DNA from: Lepidodermella squamata
Lineage: Eukaryota; Gastrotricha
DNA: 64,000 bases
Reading direction: 5' to 3'
Assembly: GCA_047495785.1 (NCBI GenBank)
Contig: JBLDXI010000031.1
Location: forward strand, 1,612,001 to 1,676,000
This document shows, one piece after another, positions 25,201 through 37,200 of this stretch (position 1 is its first letter; every line of letters starts with the position of its first letter). Under the pieces are notes generated by a model, which searched no databases, was not told where the DNA came from, and worked only from the letters and a program-made list of their open reading frames with translations. The translations under genes and the position numbers were made by a program.

Positions 25201-28200
25201 CTGCTTTACGTCGATCTTAAATACACCAATCCATCCAAGAATGCATCTTAACATTAATTAGTTTTGGCAATTCTAATTCGCAAAAACGCAAATTCGTGAC
25301 GAATACGGGTTACGCAATTGAAAATTTATTCCAAATATTCTTGTGCAGCGCTTCAGGAGCATAACCAGGAATTTTTTTGGTAGTTATTATGGATCTCAGG
25401 CAGGGGCGTAACCAGCCTTTCACGGTTAGGGGCAGGGGGGGGGGGCTGGGTCATATTTTCAGGGTGAGCTCAAGGATCCAAGAGCTTTCATACCACATAA
25501 CATAACATTTTCTTTATTCTTCAGCACTTTTGCCATTGCTATCAGTGATGGAAAAGAATTGTTTGCTTTCTTAAGATGAATTGTGATTTGAACCAAAACT
25601 GGAGCGAAGCGAGAAGATTTTGAAGATTTTTCTCTCAGAAATACTCCAAAAACTCTTAAAACTATGGAATTTGCCAGTAGTCAACTTGCCTGCTAAATTA
25701 AAAAACTAAATTACTGAATATGCGAGCGAAGCCAGCTTTAGCTAACGGTATTTCTTAACAATTCGAGCTGAAAATAGTGTAAAAATGGCAGGCTTGTTAA
25801 TACATTTCTTTGAAATGTTATGATTTTTTCCTGCTGCTTTTAAACTTCCGCGGTAGTATTCCAAGCCATCCGCGTTCCACAAATTTCAGAGACCCCACTT
25901 CCAATAAAGCTCAAGCTGTAACATATTCTCATCAAACTATATCAAGATTCAATGACGAATCGGCCACTCGGGCTCGCTTGCCACTCGCGAGCGAAGCGAG
26001 CTTTAGCTAACGTTTTTCATTTTTTTCATTTCATTTTCGCCTCAGAATTAGCCTGAAAATGCTTCAAAATTCAACGAAAATCATATTTGACATCAAATGT
26101 TACACCTTACGTGGGTATTACACCCCCTAGTTTGAAAGACAGCGATTTAGAGATGTACGAAGTACAAAACATTTCATTTTTTGGTAATTTTTCCGGATGG
26201 CTCCCTGGCCCCGGCTAGTTACGCCCCTAATCTCAAGGTGGAAAATTGATCATCCCCGGAACAATCCAAAGTCCAAGGTAGAAGAGTGCCTGTTTTCAAT
26301 ACGAAATATGGACGCTATCGGGATTTCGAGCGCAGCAAAAAAATTTTTGCAATTTTGCAAACATTTCCTCCATTTTGTAAGAAATTTCAGGCATTTTCTA
26401 GAGAAAATAGGCCCAAGAGGGGTTTTTGAGTTTTCATTTTCGTTTGAAGTTTTTGGGCATTAAATTGAGCATGGGGTAATAATTCGGCATATACGTTATT
26501 TTATTGCCCGGATAATTAAATTCGAACAGATAAGAAAAAACGCCTACAATTTGTAAATCATTGTGAGCTCAAAACCTGAACACTTGAAAAGAGAAAAGAC
26601 AATATCATATTGTCTGGATAATTAAATTCGAGCAAATCAGAAAAACGCCTAAGACTAGTAAGGCATAGTGAGCTCAAAACCTGAACATTTACATTCCCGA
26701 AGCCGTTAACTCCTGCGGAATGAGCTGCTCACTTCACCGCTTCGACGTCGTCTACACTAAGAACACTATGCGACAATCAAATGACAACTTCTAAAGCCTC
26801 TTTGTGAATTAATCGAACAGGTGGTCAAGGCCCGAAGGGTTCCATGGGCGACCAAGGATCCAAGGGTCTCAAGGGTGACTTGGGCGCAACCGGCCCACAA
26901 GGATCGAAGGGCGGCAAAGGAGACGAAGGAGATACCGGAGCCACTGGCCCACAAGGTTCGAAGGGCGCCAAGGGTGAACTTGGATCTGACGGAGCCACCG
27001 GTCCCCAAGGCTCGAAGGGTGCTAAGGGTGATTTCGGATCGAGCGGAGCCACTGGTCCCCAAGGATCGAAAGGTCAAGAGGGTGCTAAAGGCGAAGCCGG
27101 TGAGTCATTATGTTTGTGGGGATTCGCGCTGTGGTCTCCAACCTTGAGTTTTCATTAACAGGCAGTGGCGGTAGCGGAACGGGTCCTATCGGTCCACGAG
27201 GTGAGTGAACCGTCCTGCTTACCCCGATTCGTTCATTAAAGCTGACCTTTTCTATTCCAGGTCCTCAGGGCTTCCAAGGTTTGATTCGAATAATGCCACT
27301 TGCTAGGCAGTCCTTAGGGAGATTAACGATCGAATGACTGCTTTTTCGTGTTAGGTGGTCAGGGCCCGAAGGGTTCGATGGGTGACCAAGGATCCAAAGG
27401 TCTCAAGGGTGACTTGGGCGCTACAGGCCCACAAGGATCGAAGGGCGGCAAAGGAGACGAAGGAGATACCGGAGCCACTGGCCCACAAGGTTCGAAGGGC
27501 GCCAAGGGTGAACTTGGATCTGACGGAGCCACCGGTCCGCAAGGCTCGAAGGGTGCTAAGGGTGATTTCGGATCAAGCGGAGCCACTGGTCCCCAAGGAT
27601 CGAAAGGTCAAGAGGGTGCTAAAGGCGAAGCCGGTGAGTGGATTTGTTTTTATTATGCTGTGGGTTTTTAATACGCTTTTTCGACGAACAGGCAGTGGCG
27701 GCGGCGGAACTGGTCCCATCGGTCCACGAGGTGAGTGACCCGTCTTGCTTTACACGACTGCCTTTATTTTCTCTAATTCTATTGCGGTTTAGGTCCTCAG
27801 GGCTTCCAAGGTGCGATACAGATACTGCCAGTCACTAGGCAGTCCATGATGAGACCAACGATTGAATGACTGTTTTTTCATGTTAGGTGGTCAAGGCCCG
27901 AAGGGCTCCATGGGTGACCAAGGATCAAAGGGCCTCAAAGGTGACTTGGGTTCGACAGGCCCGCAAGGATCCAAAGGCGGCAAAGGAGACGAAGGAGATA
28001 CCGGAGCCACTGGCCCACAAGGCTCGAAGGGCGCCAAGGGTGAACTTGGATCTGACGGAGCCACCGGTCCCCAAGGCTCGAAGGGTGCTAAGGGTGATTT
28101 CGGATCGAGCGGAGCGACTGGTCCCCAAGGATCTAAGGGTCAAGAGGGTGCTAAAGGCGAAGCCGGTGAGTGGATTTGTTTTTATTATGCTGTGGGTTTT

Positions 28201-31200
28201 TAATAGGCTTTTTCGACGAACAGGCAGTGGCGGCGGCGGAACTGGTCCTATCGGTCCACGAGGTGAGTGACCCGTCTTGCTTACCCCGATTCGTTCATTA
28301 AAGCTGACTTTTTCTATTCCAGGTCCTCAGGGCTTCCAAGGTTTGATTCGAATAATGCCACTTGCTAGGCAGTCCTTTGAGAGATTAACGATCGAATGAC
28401 TGCTTTTTCGTGTTAGGTGGTCAAGGCCCGAAGGGTTCCATGGGTGACCAAGGATCAAAGGGCCTCAAAGGTGACTTGGGTTCGACAGGCCCGCAAGGAT
28501 CCAAGGGCGGCAAAGGAGACGAAGGAGATACCGGAGCCACCGGTCCCCAGGGCTCCAAGGGCACCAAGGGTGATTTCGGTTCCAGCGGAGCCACTGGTCC
28601 CCAAGGCTCCAAGGGTGCTAAGGGCGATTTCGGATCGAGCGGTGCGACTGGTCCACAGGGATCGAAAGGTCAAGAGGGTGCTAAAGGTGAACCAGGTGAG
28701 TCATTTTGCTTTCGGGGATTCGCCCTGCGGTCTTCAACATTGAGTTTTCATTAACAGGCAGTGGCGGTAGCGGAACAGGTCCCGTCGGTCCACGAGGTAA
28801 TCTTTACTTCACCGGCTCGTGAATGTTTTCTAAACATGTCAATTTCCTCTTTTATACCAGGTCCTCAAGGATACGTAGGTATGTATGCTTCCGGATTTCT
28901 CTTTTGATACAGATTCCTGAGTTTTTTATGACATGCTGGTGTATATCGTAGATCTCGTTACTCAGATAGGGCGCCGCACTTTCGGGGTTTCGGGCAGGAC
29001 AAAGGAAAAAGTTTGACATCAGACCATCATCAGATATGATGCAGTATTTTGCAAATTCCCTGCGATCAGAATTCCTGAATTGGTCGAGTTTTTATTATAG
29101 CCAAATGATAAACCCATGAAATTACCAGCTTTCCTAAATTTTATAATGCCAGGGCCAACATAAGGGATGAGGTGAGACATCTAAAATTGCATAGTAAGTT
29201 TGTTGGCGCTTGGTAATAGAAACTAGGCTCTGTCATTATTGATTATTTTCACTTGAAAAGAGAAAAGACAATATCATATTGTCTGGATAATTAAATTCGA
29301 GCAAATCAGAAAAACGCCTAAAACTAGTAAGGCATAGTGAGCTCAAAACCTGAACATTTACATTCCCGAAGCCGTTCACTCCTTATGAATTACATAAAAT
29401 TGGGCCAATTTTCCACCATCGGACATTAAAGCATCGATATGAACACGAAATATCTACTGAATAGCAACAACTGGTTTTTGAAAACGAAATTCGAGAAAAT
29501 AAAAGCCAATTTCGTACAGTTTCGTACACCCCTGATTATGGCTTGTTAGCAAGAAAACTGGATTCGCTGTTTCTTATTTCCTTAAGGATAAAGATCTACT
29601 CAGTTTTTCACGCTCCATCTAATGGTATACTACGACTAGATTAGGGTTGACTAATTGGTTTACGAATTGATGGGAGTGTCAATCTAATATGCAGTATAAT
29701 ATGGTCTTACTTTTAGCGGAACCAAATTTTGGAAATTTTAATGGGCCTAAAAACATTTTTCGAACATTTTCAGGATGTCATGATTGATCAGCAAAATTCA
29801 AAATAAATAATCTTTAAATTCCGAATGAAATTCTGTGTAAGACGCGTTCATACTATAGAATTCATACATTGTCCCAATTTCGTAGAAATATTCGAAAAGT
29901 GTTAGGTTCCGCTAAAAGATATTCTGGCATGCCATTAGATAGAGCGTGAATAGCTCAATAAATCGGCATACACAGTAAAGGCCAAACTAATAGCGAGCCG
30001 AATTTCCTTGCCAAACATTAAAATAAAAATTTAAGAATTTGTTGTTAGGCCAAAAATTTAAATAAAAATTTAAAATTTCTTTGTTACACTAAACTTGAAG
30101 ATGCATCTCCTCTTGATTGCGTCTCGGAAACTGTACCAAAGCACTAATTTTTGCGATCTTAAAACCTCTAATTATTATTGAAGTTTTTGAATTTCAATTT
30201 TATTAAACAAATTCCAATGCCGCCCGTCATTTTAATTTTTCCGGCTGCAAAATATTTAGAATATTCATGAGCAAAAAGGTGAACACGTCGTCTGGTAAGC
30301 CAGCATGCTCCGAGTGCGGCGTTCTATCTTTGTCACATGTCATAGGTGGCTATCGCGATGGATTTTTGCCTGAAGGCTAGCTATTCAGGGCTGAGGCGCG
30401 GCCGAAGGACTGTATAGCGGGCTCAAGGCCAAGTATCCATCGATATCCACCGATATCACCCGTGTGTGGCTAATATCTGGCGCCATACATCGTAAAATCC
30501 GGATGAACTCAGTTATGTCCTTTCTCATATTATGTTGGAATAGCCCATTAAGCGTAAAAAGTTGACACGAACACTGTATTTTGGAGATAAGTAAGGCTTA
30601 AAATGAGGTCATACAATGGTGATTTCATCTTTCCATGTAATAAACAATGCAAACAAAATTAGATAAACAATCATGCTTAAAATGACTCACCAACATGATT
30701 GTACGATTTATCATGAACTAAAATTGTATAATTGTACAAATGTAAATTAATTGGCGCATGATAGACAGCTCGATAGAAACTAATCGGGGGAAGGAGAAGG
30801 AGAATTTTCAACGGCGAAGTAAGAAGCATGCGGAATGAGCTGCTCACTTCACCGCTTCGACGTCGTCTACACTAAGAACACTATGCGACAATCAAATGAC
30901 AACTTCTAAAGCCTCTTTGTGAATTAATCGAACAGGTGGTCAAGGCCCGAAGGGTTCCATGGGCGACCAAGGATCCAAGGGTCTCAAGGGTGACTTGGGC
31001 GCAACCGGCCCACAAGGATCGAAGGGCGGCAAAGGAGACGAAGGAGATACCGGAGCCACTGGCCCACAAGGTTCGAAGGGCGCCAAGGGTGAACTTGGAT
31101 CTGACGGAGCCACCGGTCCCCAAGGCTCGAAGGGTGCTAAGGGTGATTTCGGATCGAGCGGAGCCACTGGTCCCCAAGGATCGAAAGGTCAAGAGGGTGC

Positions 31201-34200
31201 TAAAGGCGAAGCCGGTGAGTCATTATGTTTGTGGGGATTCGCGCTGTGGTCTCCAACCTTGAGTTTTCATTAACAGGCAGTGGCGGTAGCGGAACGGGTC
31301 CTATCGGTCCACGAGGTGAGTGAACCGTCCTGCTTACCCCGATTCGTTCATTAAAGCTGACCTTTTCTATTCCAGGTCCTCAGGGCTTCCAAGGTTTGAT
31401 TCGAATAATGCCACTTGCTAGGCAGTCCTTAGGGAGATTAACGATCGAATGACTGCTTTTTCGTGTTAGGTGGTCAAGGCCCGAAGGGTTCGATGGGTGA
31501 CCAAGGATCCAAAGGTCTCAAGGGTGACTTGGGCGCGACAGGCCCGCAAGGATCCAAAGGCGGCAAAGGAGACGAAGGAGAAACCGGAGCCACTGGCCCA
31601 CAAGGCTCGAAGGGCGCCAAGGGTGAACTTGGATCTGACGGAGCCACCGGTCCGCAAGGCTCGAAGGGTGCTAAGGGTGATTTCGGATCAAGCGGAGCCA
31701 CTGGTCCCCAAGGATCGAAAGGTCAAGAGGGTGCTAAAGGCGAAGCCGGTGAGTGGATTTGTTTTTATTATGCTGTGGGTTTTTAATACGCTTTTTCGAC
31801 GAACAGGCAGTGGCGGCGGCGGAACTGGTCCCATCGGTCCACGAGGTGAGTGACCCGTCTTGCTTTACACGACTGCCTTTATTTTCTCTAATTCTATTGC
31901 GGTTTAGGTCCTCAGGGCTTCCAAGGTGCGATACAGATACTGCCAGTCACAAGGCAGTCCATGATGAGACCAACGATTGAATGACTGCTTTTTCATGTTA
32001 GGTGGTCAGGGCCCGAAGGGTTCCATGGGCGACCAAGGATCCAAGGGTCTCAAGGGTGACTTGGGCGCAACCGGCCCACAAGGATCGAAGGGCGGCAAAG
32101 GAGACGAAGGAGATACCGGAGCCACTGGCCCACAAGGTTCGAAGGGCGCCAAGGGTGAACTTGGATCTGACGGAGCCACCGGTCCCCAAGGCTCGAAGGG
32201 TGCTAAGGGTGATTTCGGATCGAGCGGAGCCACTGGTCCCCAAGGATCGAAAGGTCAAGAGGGTGCTAAAGGTGAACCAGGTGAGTCATTATGTTTGCAG
32301 GGATTCGCTGCGGTCTACAACATCGAGTTGTCGTCAAACAGGCAGTGGCGGTAGCGGGACTGGTCCCATCGGTCCCCGAGGTAACCTTAACATATTGCAC
32401 TTCTTTCAAGAAAATTTCACGTTCTTCGTCTAAAACAGGTCCACCAGGATACGTAGGTACGTATGCTTCTATTTTTCTCTTTTGATTTTCATTAAAACAA
32501 ATTCACACGGTATTTGTTTCGGCAATAATTCATGTCGAGTATATAGCCCATTGAGCGGGGAAATCGATCATTGCAGTTTTCAATTTTATTGCAGTTTAGC
32601 AGTTAGGTTATTTGCGGCGGATGATTAGTGGTAAAACGAAAGATCATGATAGGCACAAGTGCGGCATTCCCATTGTTTACTTCGGCCATATTTGGTCGAA
32701 ATTGACGTGATGATTGAAAAACGAACCGAGGGATTGTACTTTCTTGACTTTTTTAAGGTCTGTTTCATTCTGATGGAATTTTGCATCAATTTTTGGTTCA
32801 TTCCCGTATCAACAGTTTTCAGTATCACGTAGGATGAAATATGCTAATGAGCACTTTTCATTGTGATTTCACGCACTGAACAATGAAAAGTGCTCATTAT
32901 CATATTTCATCTTACGGAATACTGAAAATTGTTGGTACGGGTTTCTATTTAAAAAATCAGAGTGTTAGTCTTTTTAATATTAAATTAAAGCCGTAGATAA
33001 TAGGAGTACGTGTATTTTTATAAACAGTGAAACCCCGATTTAGCGTCATCTACGGGTCGGCCGAAAGATCGGGCGGGAAATCCGAAAATACGGATAATCC
33101 AGGTCAATTTACATGCAATTCGATGATGCGGGGAAAAATGAAGAATTTTCACCCCCTTGTCTCTTGCACACCCCGATTTCCCGTCAGACGGAAAATAAAA
33201 GGACGCGAAATCGGAGTTTCACGGTATTAGGCTAATTCTCGTCGGCGTGGTTTTTACTGGGTCTAGAATACTTTAAAGCTGTGTGGCGCTTCCGGAAGTT
33301 CAACGGCGTATAATTAAAATTGCTGAAAATGGCAAATCCAAACGAAACGCGAGGGAAACACGGAATGAAATACATTACTGGGTGACTCATAGGCTTGGAA
33401 ATACGTTTTCAATGCTCCGATACAATTTCGTAGCTTTTACATCGTTGGTACAGAAAACGTCATGAATTTTATTATAATTGCTCTTAAACTTAATCAAAAA
33501 CTAACAAGTTATATAGTATCCATATGAATTATTCAAACAGGTGGTCAGGGGCCGAAGGGTTCGATGGGTGACCAAGGATCCAAAGGTCTCAAGGGTGACG
33601 TGGGCGCAACCGGCCCGCAAGGATCAAAGGGTGGCAAAGGAGACGAAGGAGACACCGGAGCAACCGGTCCCCAAGGCTCAAAGGGCGCCAAGGGAGATTT
33701 CGGTTCGAGCGGAGCCACTGGTCCCCAAGGCTCAAAGGGTGCTAAGGGTGATTTCGGATCGAGCGGAGCCACTGGTCCGCAAGGATCTAAGGGTCAAGAG
33801 GGTGCCAAGGGTGAACCAGGTGAGTCATTATGTTTGTGGGGATTCGCTGCGGTCTTCAACATTGAGTTTTCATTAACAGGCAGTGGCGGTAGCGGAACGG
33901 GTCCTATCGGTCCACGAGGTGAGTGAACCGTCCTGCTTACCCCAATACGTTCATTAACGCTGATTTTTCTATTCCAGGTCCACAGGGCTACCAAGGTACG
34001 TTCCAGTTAATGATTCGCTAGGCAGTCCACGATGAGACCAACGTTTGAATGATTGCTTTTTAAATTAGGTGATCAGGGCCCGAAGGGTTCCATGGGTGAC
34101 CAAGGATCCAAGGGTCTCAAGGGTGACTTGGGCGCAACCGGCCCACAAGGATCGAAGGGCGGCAAAGGAGACGAAGGAGATACCGGAGCCACTGGCCCAC

Positions 34201-37200
34201 AAGGTTCGAAGGGCGCCAAGGGTGAACTTGGATCTGACGGAGCCACCGGTCCCCAAGGCTCGAAGGGTGCTAAGGGTGATTTCGGATCGAGCGGAGCCAC
34301 TGGTCCCCAAGGATCGAAAGGTCAAGAGGGTGCTAAAGGTGCCAAAGGTGAACCCGGTGAGCTAAATTGTTCACGTTCTTCGCTTCGATCTAAAAAATGT
34401 TCTCTTATTAGGCAGTGGCGCGGGCGGAGCAGGTCCGATCGGTCCAAGAGGCGAGTGAACCGTCTTACTCTCCCTTTTTTATCTATTAACGCTGATTCAT
34501 TCCATTCTAGGTCCTCAGGGTATTCAAGGTGCGCAATAAATCCTGGAAATTTCAAGCAGGCTGTAGACATCAGCAAGAGTTCAACTTTCCTGTTTGATTT
34601 TCAGGTGGTGTCGGCCCGAAAGGTTCTATGGGTGACCAAGGATCCAAAGGTCTCAAAGGTGACTTGGGTGCGACAGGCCCGCAAGGATCCAAGGGCGGCA
34701 AAGGAGACGAAGGGGATACCGGAGCCACCGGTCCCCAGGGCTCCAAGGGCACCAAGGGTGATTTCGGTTCGAGCGGAGCCACTGGTCCCCAAGGCTCCAA
34801 GGGTGCCAAGGGTGACTTCGGTTCGAGCGGAGCCACTGGTCCGCAAGGATCTAAGGGTCACGAGGGTGCTAAAGGTGAACCAGGTGAGTCATTATGTTTG
34901 TGGGGATTCGCTGCGGTCTTCAACGTTGAGTTTTCATTAACAGGCAGTGGCGGTAGCGGAACGGGTCCCATCGGTCCACGAGGTGATCAAACCGCATTGC
35001 TTACATAAATTGCATTCATTAACCTTAATTTGTTTCATTCTAGGTCCTCAGGGCTACCAAGGTACGTCCCAGTTAATGATTGGCCGGGCAGTCCACGATG
35101 AGACCAACGTTTGAATGGTTGCTTTTTAAATTAGGTGATCAGGGCCCGAAGGGTTCCATGGGCGCCCAAGGATCCAAGGGTCTCAAGGGTGACTTGGGCG
35201 CAACCGGCCCACAAGGATCGAAGGGCGGCAAAGGAGACGAAGGAGACACCGGAGCAACCGGCCCACAGGGTTCCAAGGGCACCAAGGGTGATTTCGGTTC
35301 GAGCGGAGCCACCGGTCCGCAAGGCTCGAAGGGTGCTAAGGGTGATTTCGGTTCGAGCGGAGCGACTGGTCCCCAGGGATCTAAAGGTCACGAGGGTGCC
35401 ACAGGTGCTAAGGGCGAACCGGGTGAGTCAATTACTTCATGTTCTTCTGTGCTGTGTTGCTCAACATTGGGTTTTTGCTGATTAGGCAGTGGCGGTAGCG
35501 GAACGGGTCCGGTCGGTCCACGAGGTAATTTTTTCGACAGCTCACGGCGTTCATTTTTCGGATAACACTTGCTGTTTCTTCCTCTAATACAGGTCCTCAA
35601 GGATACGTAGGTATGTATATATTTCGACTTTTCTCTTTTGTGCTGAAATATACAACACTCGTTAGTATGTTAAAGACATCAAGGTTTAGTTCACCGCTAT
35701 GAGATTCTTTGTCTTGAAGGCCATGAATAGCTGAAATCTGAAATTCATGAAATTTTCTACAAAAACCTATATCATTATCATCCTACTTTGTGGTTGTTCA
35801 ACAGAAAGAGTTGTTGAGGTTTTGACCGCGGAGATAATGATTAATGATGAAGTGGGAAGTAATTGTTGGCAGCTTGGAGCGTTTAAGACAGTTGACAATT
35901 CGACGAGGAATGGTGCTACCAGCACCGACCATTAGCGTCGATACCTTGATGGATTCGAGATTGAATCGCTTCTGTGGTTTCGAGACGCACGGCTCGTAAT
36001 GATTTATTTATTTATTTGAAAGCTCATATGCCCAAGAGAGGGCAGCTTGACAATGAGGCTTCTTCCCAGCGTCGTCATCGGCAGACTCGGTGCCGCCGAG
36101 TCCGAAACGATCTCATTTCGCAAAATTATCTGGCCCTATGGAGCAGTGTTGTGGATTAGATTTGAAATAAAAATAATAATCAAATCTCGCTCCCTCTACA
36201 ATCCTCTCCTGATCCCAAAATCAAATCTCAAAACATTGAAATAAAATCCAAAAATCATCAAAATCTTTGAAATCGTTTATACTGGATTAAACCACAGAGA
36301 GACGTGGGGAAAACATGTCTAAGAAACTTAGTCTCGAAATTAGGTCTTTTATGATGTCAAATGAGTAGTTGTTGGCGAGGACGGGGTTTGACCCAAGAAA
36401 CTGAACAATTCTGATGATCATTCCGGCAGTTTGCGCATACGGGTAATTATTTTTCCCACGATGTCTCGATACCTATTTGATTTATTGCCGTATTTGATAT
36501 GTAAATCCCTGAAATCAGTCTTTTTTGCCCCAATCAAATTTTTATTTATCAAATCCCTGAAATCAAATCACAGCCAAAACGGTCTAAAATCGTGCAAATC
36601 AAAATCTGAAAATCTAATCCCCAACACTGCCAAAGAGCCTGGAAAACTAATGCGAATGCAAGTTCAAATCTAGGAAAATAGTTCTTGGTAATGGTAATAA
36701 CTCGGAGTTTATCCTCTCAAGTGCTAAACATACAGTATAATTGATCTCCTACTGATTACAGGAAAGATGATAAAGCATTAAAAATAGATGTGGCTATGTT
36801 AACACAGAACATTGTATCACCCAATTGTTATGCGTACACAATGTGCGTGACACACAGCGACACAACCAGATACAAGTGCGCGCTGTGCCAATCACGCACA
36901 CACACGGTGTGCGCATAGCCATTGGGCCATACACAATCCTGTGTTCCCATAGACATGACCATGAAAAATACCGCATATAGGTTGTTTTCAACCTTGTTGA
37001 GGCCTATTATTTGGTAGTTGGACCGCATTCAGAACAATAGTTACTTGTGTGGCCTGATTGAAAATTCACAAACTTGTTACCCGTTAAATAAATTCTGTCA
37101 GATTCAGTTGGGCTTCCAGATTTTGGTTCTATCTAAACTTTTAGGCTCAAGGCATTATGTTCGCAGTCTCCTGATTTTTGAGAGTAGCTTTAAACAGGAA

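Larger units (their letters stand above)
32457..33540 (+). other. Intron of collagen A between blocks C and D
   Basis: A 1.08-kb intron containing a 139-base imperfect hairpin (32803-32941) and a 200-bp pogo/Tigger-like MITE (33025-33224). No exon-like Gly-X-Y sequence was seen. Confidence 0.55.

Noticed and set aside
34053-34940. A 295-codon ORF spanning two collagen cassettes (also 38363-39259)
   Set aside because: It starts in the intron end, runs through introns and changes frame relative to the Gly-X-Y reading; the spliced model is better.
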